DNA of 64,000 nt from Melieria omissa (taxonomy: Eukaryota; Arthropoda; Insecta; Diptera; Ulidiidae): contig OZ020269.1 in NCBI GenBank assembly GCA_963971225.1, positions 43,855,264-43,919,263 of the forward strand. Direction: 5' to 3'. Positions 10,720 to 21,282 of the stretch are shown here, one piece after another. Position numbers and translations under genes: made by a program. Every line of letters starts with the position of its first letter. Position 1 is the first letter of the stretch. The notes beneath the pieces are model-generated. The model saw only the letters and a list, made by a program, of their open reading frames with translations. It had not been told where the DNA came from and did not search any database.

Positions 10720-11397
10720 GGGGGCCGATACATGTAAATAGTGTATTTTTTGAGAATTTTTTTGGGGGATAAGGAATTTGGCAATTGATTTTTTTTAATC
10801 TTTTATTAACTAATTAAAGGTTCTTTTTCCATTTTTTTTGACCCGAGAATCCAAGATGGCGGCGGCGCGTGGGATCAAAAAACCCCCTCCAATCTGTTGC
10901 GCTGCGCGATTGCTCTGCTCGTATGGGGCTGAAATGAAAAATGAAAGGAAATCAATTAAAAAACCGTTGTGGCTTCGATGTGAACCTGGTTTAGTAAAGA
11001 AATTGTGATTTTTTGGAAACGGCAGAAAATTGAATTTTTGGGGCAGCTGTTTTGATGAATTTGCAAGCACCAACATGAGATGTTTGCATATTTGTAAAAA
11101 CAAGTAGGTTCACATCGAAGGGATGAGTCTTCCGAAGGTGTGGTTAAAATTTCATCGCGATCGGTTGAGCGGTTCTCATGCCCATACCGAAAAACATGGT
11201 TCCGAGATAAACGGGCTCAAAGATTGAGTAAGCGGACCGGCTTATACCTGACGGCGCCGCTTCTACCTGTGTTTTGTCTGGGAAGGGATTAGAATTTTTG
11301 AAAACGCTCTTAGCCATACATTGAAAAGGCTTTGTAGAACATATTCCCGAGAAAAAAAAAATTATAAAAATACTTCATTTTACATGTATCGGCCCCC
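10720..11397. mobile_element. 678-bp TTAA-flanked element, TIR GGGGGCCGATACATGTAAA
   Basis: A perfect 19-bp inverted repeat sits inside TTAA duplications at 10716-10719 and 11398-11401. The interior contains GC-richer sequence (CCAAGATGGCGGCGGCGCG) unlike its surroundings, but no credible gene. It is nested in the same hAT. Confidence 0.85.
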
Positions 11398-12201
11398 TTA
11401 ATGTGTTTTGAAACTTAGTATTTGATTTAGTAGTTGATGAATCCTTGCGATTTTTTATACTGTGAAGAAAATATGTAAGTGTACTACTCAAAGTCCGTAA
11501 ATACTACTCAAAAATCATAACATGTACACTGAAACAAAATTGAAAACGGCAGCACTGGGTTGTTGATTTGGCAAATCAATCGCCAAGGCAAATTCAATAG
11601 GTAGTTGCAGCACCAGAACTAATTAAACTTTTTTCTTTGATAATTAGCACAACCTTGTAACAAAAGTTTCATTATTATTCATTCTTCATTATTATTACTT
11701 TCTTAATGCATCTTGGTTGTTCCAACATTTTTACACATATATTTATTTTCATTGCAGCTATTTGTACTTTTTACAACTTCTATTTTACAAGCAGACCGGA
11801 AGAACTAATAAAATTCATTGAATTTTGTTTTTTTTCCGTAGTGCTACCATCTTATTTATGCGCCTTGGCGATCGCTCAATCAATTTTTCTATGCAAACTT
11901 TTCCTGTCCACTTCTTGTTCTTGTTTGTAAAAAAGCAAGCGGAGAGCAAGCACGAGCCACCACCAACATGCAAGCGGCACACCGCTTTGTTGCCCAACAA
12001 GAACAACCACAGTGTGTGGTGCGTCACTGTTTCATACACCGCTCTCACAGCTTCTCAGTTTACGCTCTCGCGCTCTATGCATTCTCGTCCCCTTTACTGC
12101 TTCCCCCCGCATCTACAAACGGGTCCTACCGCTGGAATCCACAAAGAAAATTTTCTTTACACCAGATGCGCATTCTGTAACATAAATTGTTTGTTCTGTG
12201 G

Positions 12202-13545
12202 TAATACTAAACCAAGAACTTGCAAACGGAGTATTTTTGGCAAATTCCATCGCACCAGCAAAAGGCAAATGCCACGTAAAAATAATCAACACAACAGACA
12301 AAACTATAACCGTTGAAAACATCCGACCAAAAATAGAAAACTTGTCTAATTATACAATAATGAAAACAAACTACAGCACCAAAAATTCAGACAATGAACG
12401 TTTCAGAAAACTAATTACAACACTCAAGCTAGACAACCTAGATGCACAAACAGAGGCAGAACTTAAAACCAATTTCCAAAAAAATCAAACAGTTTTCCAC
12501 TTAGAAGAAGAAGAAATCACAACAAACAATTTCTACACTCAACAACTTAACCTAGAAGACTCCACGCCCGTATACATAAAAAACTACAGATTGCCACAAA
12601 CGCAGCAGGAGGAGATAAAGAAACAAGTACAAAAATTAATAGACAGCAATATCATAGAACCATTAACTAACTAGCCCATAAAACGCACCCCTATTACTGG
12701 TACCAAAGAAAAGCGATAACAACACAAAAAAATGGCGACTAGTCGTGGATTACAGAAAACTGAATGACAAAATCATAAACGACAAATTCCCACTCACGCG
12801 ACTAGAAGATGTTCTTGACATACTTGGCAGAGCAAAATACTTTTCAACATTAGACATGACCAGCTCTTTCCACCAAATACCATTAGACCAAGATTCAAGA
12901 CCACCTACTGCATTTTCAACACAAGATGGACACTACCAGTTTAAAAGTCTACCTTTTGGCCTCAAGATATCTTCAAACAGTTTTCAACGCATGCTTACTC
13001 TAGCACTAAGTGGACTCAGCTCAGAAGCATTCCTCTATGTAGACGACATAATTGTATTTGGTTGTTCATTAAAACATCACAACGAAAATTTAATTAGTTT
13101 TTTAAAGTAAGTTTTTAAAATAGTTTTTGACCGCCTACAACAGTACAACTTGAAATTAAATGCAAGCAAATGCCAATTTCTAAAACCAGAAGTAATTTAC
13201 TTAGATTATCTAATCACAGACAAAGGCATCAAAACAGATCCAACAAAATGTGAAGCAGTACTAAAATATCCCACACCAACGAATGCTGATGAAGTACGTT
13301 TTATAGCAGAATTCGCATCAATAGTAAAATGTTTAAACACTCTCCTTAAGAAAGGCACACCTTTCATTTGGTCAGACGCGTGTAAAACAGCTTTCGAGAC
13401 ATTAAAACCGAAATTAACCAACACACCGGTACTACAATATCCAGATTTCAACAAAACCTTCATATTAACAACAGACGCTTCAGACTTCGCCCTAGGAGCA
13501 GTACTATCCCAAGGAAAAATTGGACACGACCTACCCATCTCTTAT
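12202..13545 (+). pseudogene. gypsy1 reverse transcriptase-RNase H, frameshifted
   Basis: Coding resumes after the family A repeat with the protease-RT connection, then the RT thumb/finger entry block NYRLPQTQQEEI. A stop at about 12672 and a frame change near 12690 precede VDYRKLNDKI, the RT palm block. LDMTSSFHQI, LPFGLKISSNSFQRM and the catalytic YVDD (about 13036-13047) follow. A TAA at about 13108 breaks the connection region. RNase H begins at TTDASDFALGAVL near 13468 but is cut after about 40 residues at the start of a small inverted-repeat insert; the rest of RNase H is missing. Confidence 0.85.
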
Positions 13546-13556
13546 GCACTCCCACG

Positions 13557-13706
13557 GTGCAAATATTCTATTCTTCTTCTTGATTTATTCTTCAAAAACA
13601 GCTGTGAATTTGTTCTGCAACCAAATTTGCCATGAAATCTTAAAAAGTGTGCTCAGTGTTGATGGCAAATTTTTGAAATTACATGCATTTGCCCAAATAT
13701 TTGCAC
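13557..13706. repeat. Small inverted-repeat segment at the RNase H-integrase junction
   Basis: GTGCAAATATT at 13557-13567 and its complement at 13696-13706 bracket 150 bp of AT-rich DNA exactly where RNase H coding stops and integrase coding starts. It may be a MITE insertion accompanied by deletion. No target duplication was seen. Confidence 0.35.
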
Positions 13707-13735
13707 GTTATCCTGAACTGCCCTATTGATAATAA

Positions 13736-14919
13736 TGAAGTGCAAGTGACTTGTAGCGATGACCCTTTGGATCTAGATTCAATGTTGGAGAAACTACATA
13801 GTTCACTAAAAAAACTGCAGATAAAAGAGCTTTGCAGAGAAAATTTTAAATTTGAGAATATTACGATGAATGCATTCAAGAAAAGATATAATGAAATAAA
13901 CAAAGAGAAATGCTCGCCTACAAAAATACTAATATATAACGCTCCACAACATATTCAAAGCAAATTGCAATAATACAAACTAATTGATGAATATCATAAC
14001 GCCAGCACAGCCGGACATTTAGGAATTCGACAAACGATCCTAAAATTAAAACAACGATATATATGGAAAAATATGAGACAAATGGTAAAAGAATTTGTCA
14101 ACAATTGCCTGACCTGCCGCAAGAACAAAACAACAAAACACATAATAGAAAAACTTGTCAAAACAGACACGGCAGCAACAAGCTTCGAAACAATTACTAT
14201 CGACACAGTCGGACCATTAAGAGTATCGAATGGATGACGCTATATATTGACAATGCAATGCGATCTGACAAAATTTGTTATCGCACACCTAATGGAAACC
14301 AAGGACGCAAGAACAACAGCAAAAACTCTTGTAGAACAGTTCATTCTCAAGTACAGTTGATTTAAAACATTGAAATCCGATCGAGGCACCGAATTCACAA
14401 ATCAACTAATGCATAACATATGCCAATTACTCGACGTACGACAAATATTTTCGACACCTTACCACCACCAAACGATAGGAGTACTTGAAAGAAACCACAG
14501 GACACTACACGAATACCTACTGGCATTCACAGATGAACATGAATGGGATAACATAACATGGGACACATGTTGAAACGCTGTACTCACCATACGAGTTAGT
14601 TTTCGGCAAATTACCGTCACTACCATGTGACACAACAAACAAACACGACAAGATTTATAACCTCGATAATTATGCCAACGAACTGAAAATCAGGCTACAA
14701 ACATCGGTAAACAAAGCCAGAGTCATGATAGGTATAGCAAAAGAAAAAAGGAAAACCAAATATGACAAGAATACAAACAAAACACAATTAGAAATAGGAG
14801 ATTTAGTTTTTATACGACTAGAAACAAATAAGAAATTACAAAGTCCTTACCACGGACCATACAAAATAATAGAAAGAAATGGAGTAAACTCCACACTAGA
14901 CATAAACCTAGCCTATTAA
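13736..14919 (+). pseudogene. gypsy1 integrase, several stops and shifts
   Basis: The HHCC zinc domain is seen around 13985-14130 (HNASTAGHLG ... NCLTCRKNK). The catalytic Asp-Asp-Glu blocks are TIDTVGPL (near 14200), LKSDRGTEFTNQ (near 14370) and GVLERNHRTLHEYL (near 14480). The C-terminal GPY/F block, SPYHGPYKIIERNGV, ends at 14917. In-frame stops lie at about 13971 and 14237, with further breaks near 14365 and 14573. Nothing resembling env follows. Confidence 0.8.
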
Positions 14920-15070
14920 CACAAAACATAGTACATATATGTATATTTAGAACAGACTATACCATAATCTAAATAATGTAAGCTAAGCATTTCCAAATCC
15001 ACCTCCGAAAACCCCGACCGCTATCTTAAAAAATTATTCCAAGTACTAATTTTTCGCTTAAGGGCAATGG

Positions 15071-15528
15071 TGTAGTGGTACCACGTAGCCACTTATGCCA
15101 ACCCTAATAAATTAACATATGCTACTCTCAAGTACAAATGTGTCAAAGTGTCAAATAGCACCGCGCGCACGACACAAGCGACACTTAAGTGGCTTAGCCA
15201 ACGGCGTGCCATCCGACACCACTGACCGCAGTGCAGTGTCCCACATATGGAACATGCACTGATCGGCCCTCTGTGTGATGTCACCTACCGCAGGGCAATA
15301 GCACTTGAGGAAAAGTGCTGCATCGACCGAAAGGGTCCCGTGACGCTGATTGGTCACACTTCCGCGGTATTGGAAAATCGGGCGGAAATGCTCAGCCGTA
15401 TAACAGTTATATTTTTTAGTATTTAAGACATTACTTTGCCGAAATAAAATCAGCTTTATGACAAGAGACAACTCGTGCGTTTCTTTAATTCAGCTCAACA
15501 CACATAGGCTCTTTAGCCATATGATAAT
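15071..15528 (+). repeat. gypsy1 3' LTR
   Basis: From 15149 it matches the 5' LTR. The more likely true start is TGTAGTGGTACCACG at 15071, directly after AAGGGCAATGG. It contains a segment of about 50 bases with GCAGTGCAGTGTCCCAC that is missing from the 5' LTR, and an AATAAA near 15445. Confidence 0.65.
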
Positions 15529-15650
15529 TGGCGCGACCCGCCGCTTCACATAGGCCACCCCAAACGCTACTGACGTCAGACAATCAAAACAGCTACACAA
15601 TACTTTGTACACCTACACCCGCTAACGCTGACACATTCACCACAACTGGA
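15529..15650 (+). repeat. Duplicate gypsy1 PBS and leader downstream of the 3' LTR
   Basis: The sequence after the 3' LTR again reads TGGCGCGACCCGCCGC and then parallels 4416-4535 with few differences. It diverges near 15645. A 3' LTR should be followed by flanking DNA, so this is the 5' end of a second element copy joined at a shared LTR. Confidence 0.75.
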
Positions 15651-16403
15651 ACCCACAAGGGAGCAGAAGCAGCGGTCGACCAAAAAACACCTGGAGAAGG
15701 TCGACCCTACGTGAACTAGCCGATTTCAACACCACATGAGGCGGCACCAAACCAACAGCGTAGAATCGTGTACGATGAAAGAGTCTTGTTGACGGCGGAG
15801 TGAACCAGGAAGAAAAAAAAGGTCACTTACAGAATATGAAAAACTAAAGTCTTTTAAATCGTTGAAAGTACTGAATTTTGGGAAAAAGTTTCTTGCCTAA
15901 AAAATTAATTAACGAGCGAACCGAAACCGTTTACAATTATGCACTGATTTGTCCTTAATATAAACGAAAGATTTCTAGAAAACCAGTACTAAATATTATG
16001 ATTTTGAGCTTCCTACTGACTTATCCTATGCCTATCTACCTGAAGATAATGAGAAAGATTCCTATTTTGAATAATCTATATATATGTATATGTTTCATGC
16101 TTTAATAGTTTCGAATGAAACTTTTAAACTGTTTATTAATAAAACTTAATAAATTGGCCTTTCACTTACATAATTGAGAGCTTATAAAACAATTGATACA
16201 ATTTGCCTGAATACGCTGATGCTTGATACGAGCCCAAATTCCATCACTAACGCATATTCAAATCTCTGCCGACCGCAAGCAGAGAGAGTTGCTTGCGTGG
16301 CTTCATCTTTGCTCTCCGGATGTGGCTCTGCTGTAAAACCCACTCTCACGTGGCTTTATTGAAAAGGCCACGGCAAGTGGCCAAGTTTAATTGTCTTTGT
16401 TAG
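15651..16403. other. Intergenic stretch; nothing recognised
   Basis: AT-rich non-coding sequence. No inverted-repeat termini, RNA gene or conserved frame could be supported. Confidence 0.4.
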
Positions 16404-17360
16404 CAGCGCCGTAGCGAGGGTCTCGGGGGCCCTTGTGCAAGATTTCGTAAGGGGCCCATGAAAATGAATTTCTAAAAAAAAAAAAGTGATTTCGAAGCCT
16501 TTTCGAAGTCCATTAAAAAAAGGGTTCAAAGGTCGTGAGAAATTGAAAACAGCATTATACTTTGGTTTAAACAATTTCTTTATTTCAAAATCAAAACCAA
16601 AACCCTGGGGTCTGATGTTATCGGTGTATTAGTGCGGATTTTGAGTATGTATTGTGGTCGAACGCTCAGTTTCACATCATGTCATCATTGCTCGAAGTTA
16701 GTGTCGCTCGTACAATGCGAGAGCACGAGAAGTTTAAAACAAAAGAGCGTTGTGCCTAAAGGTGAAATTTCATGTGGGCGTCAAGCGTTGAGCGTCAAGT
16801 GTTTTCAATGCAACAGAAAGAGAGCGACTATATTTCTTTCTCTGTCTGTTGCATTGTAAAAACTTAACGCTCGACGCTTGACGCTCCCATGAAATCTCTA
16901 CTTATAGGTCTTATTCATAGGGGCATCAAGCGTCGAGCGTCAAGTTTGTACTGGTTTTTACGATGCAACAGAAAGAGAAAGATATATTTCTGCACTTGTC
17001 TGTTGCATTGTAAAAAACTTTACGCCCAATGCCTGACGCTCATCCCATGAAATCGCTACTTACTGCATGTAAGTAATAAAATTATAAGCTCTCAAACAAA
17101 GCAGCGTTCATAAAAAAAGGGTTCTCGTAAACATTTTCTATTAGATACTAATAAGAGTGTTGTAGAAAAAAAGTTTCCCAGGGGCCCTTTCCATAAAAAA
17201 GTATATCCAATTTTATACAATGTTATAAAAACGTTATCGAAGATCTTTTCTAGCTCATACTTTAAAACGAATTCTAAAAAAAAAAGAATTCTTCGGGGGC
17301 CCCTCAGGGCCGGGGGCCCTGGTGCGCCGCACCGCCTGCACATGCCTAGTTACGGCCCTG
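16404..17360. mobile_element. hAT element, TIR CAGSGCCGTARCKAGG, TSD TTTGTTAG
   Basis: The left end CAGCGCCGTAGCGAGG and the right end, read inward as CAGGGCCGTAACTAGG, are imperfect inverted repeats. TTTGTTAG flanks both sides (16396-16403 and 17361-17368). Subterminal GGGGCCC runs occur at both ends. The 957-bp unit has no transposase and carries two hairpin units in its centre. Confidence 0.85.
16774..17050. repeat. Two tandem hairpin units inside the hAT
   Basis: Each unit of about 120-130 bp has arms of the GGCGTCAAGCGTYGAGCGT type around a shared core that contains GCAACAGAAAGAGA and its partial complement. The arms end at CATGAAATC on the right. The first unit spans about 16774-16900 and the second about 16919-17050. 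The arrangement looks like a small palindromic element inserted or duplicated in tandem. Confidence 0.55.
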
Positions 17361-17424
17361 TTTGTTAGTACGATAGTACAAATGACGAAATAGTGGTTAA
17401 ATACTACTATCGTAGTACACCCAC
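17361..17424. repeat. hAT subterminal fragment next to the gypsy2 LTR
   Basis: The block with AGTACAAATGACGAAATAG and TACTACTAT resembles, in reverse, the left subterminal region of the hAT at 8950. It ends one base before the gypsy2 5' LTR. Confidence 0.45.
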
Positions 17425-17575
17425 AGTTTACAACATGCACGCTGGTATCGACTTGGCCGCTACGTTTCCGCCGACAGACGATACCCAAAGTCAAGGCCAA
17501 CGCAGTCAATGCATTTTCACAGGTGAACGACACCCGTGAACAGCAAACCCCCAAAAATGCTGACGACGCTAACGT

Positions 17576-17697
17576 GACCATAGCAGCGCAGCAATGAACG
17601 CAGCAGCGCAACAATGACCACAGCAGCGCAGCGATGACCACAGCAGCGCAGCAATGACCACAGCAGCGCAGCGATGACCATAGCAGCGCAACGGTGA
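17576..17697 (+). repeat. 20-bp minisatellite in the gypsy2 LTR
   Basis: Six units of the type ATGACCACAGCAGCGCAGCA stand in the 5' LTR; the 3' LTR has five (about 29413-29513). Confidence 0.8.
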
Positions 17698-17701
17698 TTA
17701 A

Positions 17702-18279
17702 GGAGGTGTTCCCGGGTAGAAGTTTGAAAAAAATCGATTTTTTTTTTGCGTTTTATTGTACCTTATACTATATACTATCACCCCCCAAAGTCGTTTTTCA
17801 ATCCGCAAACTCAGTACCCACTTTTTTGCATGTTAATTGAAGTAATCTCAAAGTTTTCATCAAAAAATTATTGTTAAATATATTTTCAAGCACTCTAAAG
17901 GTAAAAAAAGGTGGCAAAACTGGACCATTTTTTTTCATATGGCCGCCATTTTGTTTCTAATCAACATTTTGACTAAAACTGTGGTTTAGCATCCGCGGAA
18001 TTTATTGCAGATTAATAATTGCATACCCATTTCTGTTTCAGATTACTGGTTCCCGAAATTTCTTATCGGCCAGCAGTGAAAATCAGCGTGACAAGGTCAC
18101 ATTGACCACTGAAAATTTGTACTTAGAAAATAAAATTTTTTGACACAAATATGAGTTTCTGTTCTCCAAATAATAAGGAACAACAAGCAAAAAACCAGAA
18201 TATTGCATGTTGCCTTGTAGCTCCAAAATAATTTTTTGAAAAACAGCCTAAAATCGGCATTCTAGACGGGAACACTCCC
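17702..18279. mobile_element. 578-bp TTAA-flanked element, TIR GGRRGTGTTCCCG
   Basis: Ends GGAGGTGTTCCCGGGTAGAA and, read inward from the right, GGGAGTGTTCCCGTCTAGAA are inverted. TTAA flanks both sides (17698-17701 and 18280-18283), and the uninterrupted 3' LTR has a single TTAA at the same spot, which proves the insertion. No coding capacity. Confidence 0.9.
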
Positions 18280-18386
18280 TTAATGCAACGTGGCATATTA
18301 GTATTTAAGTAGGCCCGAACTTAGTATCAATTCAGTTTTCATTGAATAACCAATAAATAAAGTGTTAAAGTGGAAAAAGTATTAAC

Positions 18387-18398
18387 TGGCGCCCAACT
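18387..18398 (+). other. gypsy2 primer binding site
   Basis: TGGCGCCCAACT follows the 5' LTR after a 3-base spacer and fits the tRNA-Lys-type PBS of gypsy. Confidence 0.75.
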
Positions 18399-18769
18399 AC
18401 TGAAAAGGGAAGAAGTCTCAACATCCGAATCCCTTAGTAGCAACGAACCACACAGGACGAGCCTCAAGCAGCCTCACAGGTCCTTAGAAGAGCCTCAAGT
18501 AGCCTCACAGCCACAGTTCCTGAAATCAGCAGCTAACGCGCTCCACGAAGAGTGTGCACCGAGGGACCCTCAGTAGAATCTCAAACAGGACCATCCCCAG
18601 CACCGTGGAATGTTCGCGTTAATCTTTATGTAAGAAGAATTAAACTATTTTATTTTCATATTATAAGCTATATATACAAATTGATCATAAATTAAATAAC
18701 ACGTAAAAGTCGACACGAAAAATAAGAATTAATAATATTGACAATATTAACTGCGAGTCGCTGCAAAGA

Positions 18770-18982
18770 ATGAAAATAACAAAAAGAACAATAGAAAAAT
18801 ATAGAGAATTTTATGAAGCTCATTACGAACTCTACTCAACGGGAGTAGAAAGACAAAAATTCAAATTAAAATTAGATTTGGCAGAACGCCTTTTGCAAAT
18901 ATTAGGTGTAACAGAAGAAGATAAAATTGCTATTGAATATTGTATAGAAACGAGTAAGATCTTTTTAAAATTTATTGAATAA
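18770..18982 (+). CDS. gypsy2 leader ORF of unknown function
   Basis: A 70-codon frame starting with ATG lies between the PBS and gag. It is highly charged and helical in character (KFKLKLDLAERLLQIL), without a recognised domain. It could be a decayed N-terminal part of gag or a chance frame in AT-rich leader DNA. Confidence 0.3.
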   Translation: MKITKRTIEKYREFYEAHYELYSTGVERQKFKLKLDLAERLLQILGVTEEDKIAIEYCIETSKIFLKFIE

Positions 18983-19039
18983 ACGTTAATCTGGGCTAAC
19001 AATTTTCACAAGTAAAGAAGAAAATTTTTGTTTACAAAA

Positions 19040-20431
19040 ATGAATAATCAAGAATCCATTATCCGACCTCCCGTGATAAATACATTCGTCCCACCACCAC
19101 TAAATCCTCAAATAACCCCTGAATTGTCCAATATCATCCGCAACATCGTAGCACAAGTCATTACAGCGGAAGCCCCCATCTCTTATTAAAAATATAATTT
19201 ACCCTTCCAACGAAATAGTAACAGACCAAGGCATGGACCCAAGACATGCAGGAAACTTAACAGGACTAGATAAGGTACCGGACGTAATACTAAGCCTACG
19301 AGACTTTATAGGAGATCCAAAGGAATTTGCCTCCTGGAAAAAGAGCGTAGAAAGAATCCTTAAAATTTACGAAAATGAAAAAGGCACTTCTCGATATTTC
19401 GGCATTTTAAATGTTATACGCAATAAAATAACGGGTAACGCATATGCAGCCTTAGAATCCTACAATACCCCATTAAATTGGGAGGCAATTTCTAAATGTT
19501 TGTAAATTTGTAAATGTTCTAAACGGGACATTAGTACCTTGGAATACCAAATGTCATCACTATTCCAAGGAAACAAGACAATTAACGAATTTTACCAGGA
19601 TCTTTTCTCACACTTATCCCTCATACTAAATAAAATAGCTTGCTTAGACGTCGGACCGGAACCCATACAAATACTGACAAAAACATTTCGCGATAAGGCT
19701 TTAGACACATTTATCAGAGGACTAAACGGAGAACTTCCAAAATTATTGGGAATTAAAGAACCAACTGACCTACCCCAAGCCCTCCAACTATGCCTGACAC
19801 TACAAAATCAGAATTTTAGAACACAACATGCTTTCGGCAATCAAACCTCAACACGCAGATCCTATCATCCCAACCCACCACAACTGCCACCTAAAAGACC
19901 TCAATACTTTAAACAACCTTTTTACCCCCAACTTGCGTATATTCCTCAACCTTCACGTCAATTGCAAAACCTTACGCCACCAGCACCATATCGCAACCCG
20001 CAACCATTCTACCAACAATTAAGACACAATTTTCCATTCAATCAATATCAGCCAATCAACCAGCCAATCAATTTAACCATTACGCATTCAACAATCGACC
20101 ACCTAGGCCAACATACCCAAAACCACCAACTCCAATGGAAATTGACGAATCCCGTCAAACCAGAAACATAGATTACACAAACAGACCGAATTTTAACGCA
20201 TTTGCAGGAAAACGTCCTAATCCTCCATCAAATCAAACAAATCAACCATATAAACAACACAGGATAAATAACATAACACTTACCAATGATAATAAAATCG
20301 ACCCAAGCGAGCACAGCGACGAACCACAAGAGCAAACTTGGGAAGAGTGTTACAGCGAATACACTACACACGAAAATCCCTCAACAGAAGATATAACAAA
20401 CGAATTTGCAGATATTCATTTTTTAGGTTAA
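19040..20431 (+). pseudogene. gypsy2 gag, three breaks
   Basis: The start ATG at 19040 opens a Pro-rich N-terminus that stops after about 50 codons. A frame change leads to 19233-19505, which holds the capsid entry LRDFIGDPKEFASWKKSVE. A TAA at 19503 interrupts the frame, which resumes in phase at 19539 with the second capsid half (FRDKALDTFIRGLNGELPKLL) and a Pro/Gln-rich tail. A last frame change near 20140 leads to a C-terminal segment ending in ADIHFLG, the block that precedes pol in gypsy-type elements. There is no CCHC knuckle, as usual for errantiviral gag. Confidence 0.8.
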
Positions 20432-20454
20432 CGGATTCTACGTTACCATAATTT

Positions 20455-20740
20455 CAATGCAAAGGTAGTAACGGAGAAATACTTAAATTCTTAATCGATA
20501 CAGGTTCAAACAAAAATTATATTCAGCCCTCATTTGTTAGGAAACCTATCACTAACAATGAAATCTTTTATGCAAATTCAGTAGGCGGAAATATTAAAAT
20601 AACGCACCACACCTTCATCAATCTTTTCGGAATAAAAACAAAAAATCTTAAATTCTTTCTTTTACCCACACTCAAGTCCTTTCACGGCATTCTCGGAAAT
20701 TACAGCTTAAAACAACTAGAAGCCATAATATTCACTTAAA
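20455..20740 (+). pseudogene. gypsy2 aspartic protease
   Basis: ILKFLIDTGSNKNYIQPSF contains the active-site DTGS-type block, and FHGILGNYSLKQL resembles the C-terminal hydrophobic-G block. It ends in a stop about 12 bases before the TTAA element at 20756, which separates it from RT. Confidence 0.75.
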
Positions 20741-20755
20741 AAAATTATATGTTAA

Positions 20756-21274
20756 CCCTTTCCTTCCCATGGTAGCATATGGCTACCAAATTCAAATTTG
20801 GAATTTCGATGTATAATTTTCGATTTTTCCCCATTCTATGAATTGTATCGCTTAAAAGAAACATTGTTCTGAGCTTTTTCAGCAAAATATGTAGTTTGTT
20901 TTTATGGGACCATTGAAAATTGTTAACATTTGTGCAACGGTTCCCGGTCGACAGGGCAGCAGAATTAAATGGCAAAAATGTAATATTACTCTATGTTTTA
21001 CAAAGGACACCAAATAAATCTAAAATTCTAACAAATAACTCTAAAAACTTGTAAATAAGGGACATTTTGTTTTCATATAAAATATGTTTAAATTTTGCTT
21101 CATAAAAGCCCAGTGTAGTCTAGTGTAGTATGGCTACCTCCTCCTCGCACCTCCCACTGGAAAGTCGAAACCACTTTAAATATGGTGAAAAATACTTTTA
21201 AATAGTTCACTTGTTTCAAATAACCAACTTCCAATTTGTTTCTATGGCTATTTCATAATTCGGGAAGGAAAGGG
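20756..21274. mobile_element. 519-bp TTAA-flanked element in gypsy2 pol
   Basis: Ends CCCTTTCCTTCCCATGG and, inward from the right, CCCTTTCCTTCCCGAAT are inverted repeats. TTAA flanks both sides (20752-20755 and 21275-21278). Confidence 0.85.
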
Positions 21275-21282
21275 TTAATAAA

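Larger units (their letters stand above)
8950..11557. mobile_element. hAT element, TIR CAGTGCTGCC, TSD GGTTGTTG
   Basis: Termini CAGTGCTGCC and GGCAGCACTG are inverted and flanked by GGTTGTTG at 8942-8949 and 11558-11565, so an 8-bp duplication is certain. The 2608-bp unit has TACTACTAT-rich subterminal sequence, no transposase I can recognise, a scrap of SINE at 9423-9450 and two nested TTAA elements. A related subterminal fragment lies at 17369-17420. Confidence 0.9.
8708..12201 (+). repeat. Interspersed repeat family A, copy A2, split by a hAT
   Basis: The left end (CACAGAATAAACAGTATACA...) and right end (...GTTTGTTCTGTG) are imperfect inverted repeats. The unit separates gypsy1 protease from RT, so it inserted into the retrotransposon. 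Its own sequence resumes after the hAT at 8950-11557 without loss, as shown by the 8-bp duplication there. The right 600 bp parallels copy A1 base for base over long stretches. Confidence 0.7.
4082..15528 (+). mobile_element. gypsy1: env-less Ty3/gypsy retrotransposon (mdg1/412-like), heavily interrupted
   Basis: Two related LTR blocks (4082-4415 and 15071-15528) bracket a PBS, a membrane-anchor ORF, gag, protease, RT-RNase H and integrase in the Ty3/gypsy order, with no env before the 3' LTR. Removing the hAT at 6774-8250 and the family A repeat at 8708-12201 leaves about 6.5 kb, a normal size. Protease, RT and integrase all carry stops or frameshifts. The lineage call rests on the gene order, the upstream accessory ORF and a TGTAGT LTR start, and is tentative. 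Confidence 0.75.
17425..18383 (+). repeat. gypsy2 5' LTR, split by a TTAA element
   Basis: It starts AGTTTACAACATGCACGC and ends GTGGAAAAAGTATT, matching the 3' LTR at 29264-29620 once the 578-bp insertion at 17702-18279 is removed. The downstream part holds ATTAGTATTTAAGTAGG and ATCAATTCAGTT, a plausible initiator region, and AATAAA near 18355. Confidence 0.85.

Noticed and set aside
15093..15471. Overlapping minus-strand frames of 63 and 106 codons
   Set aside because: They lie entirely in the gypsy1 3' LTR and are not maintained in the 5' LTR.
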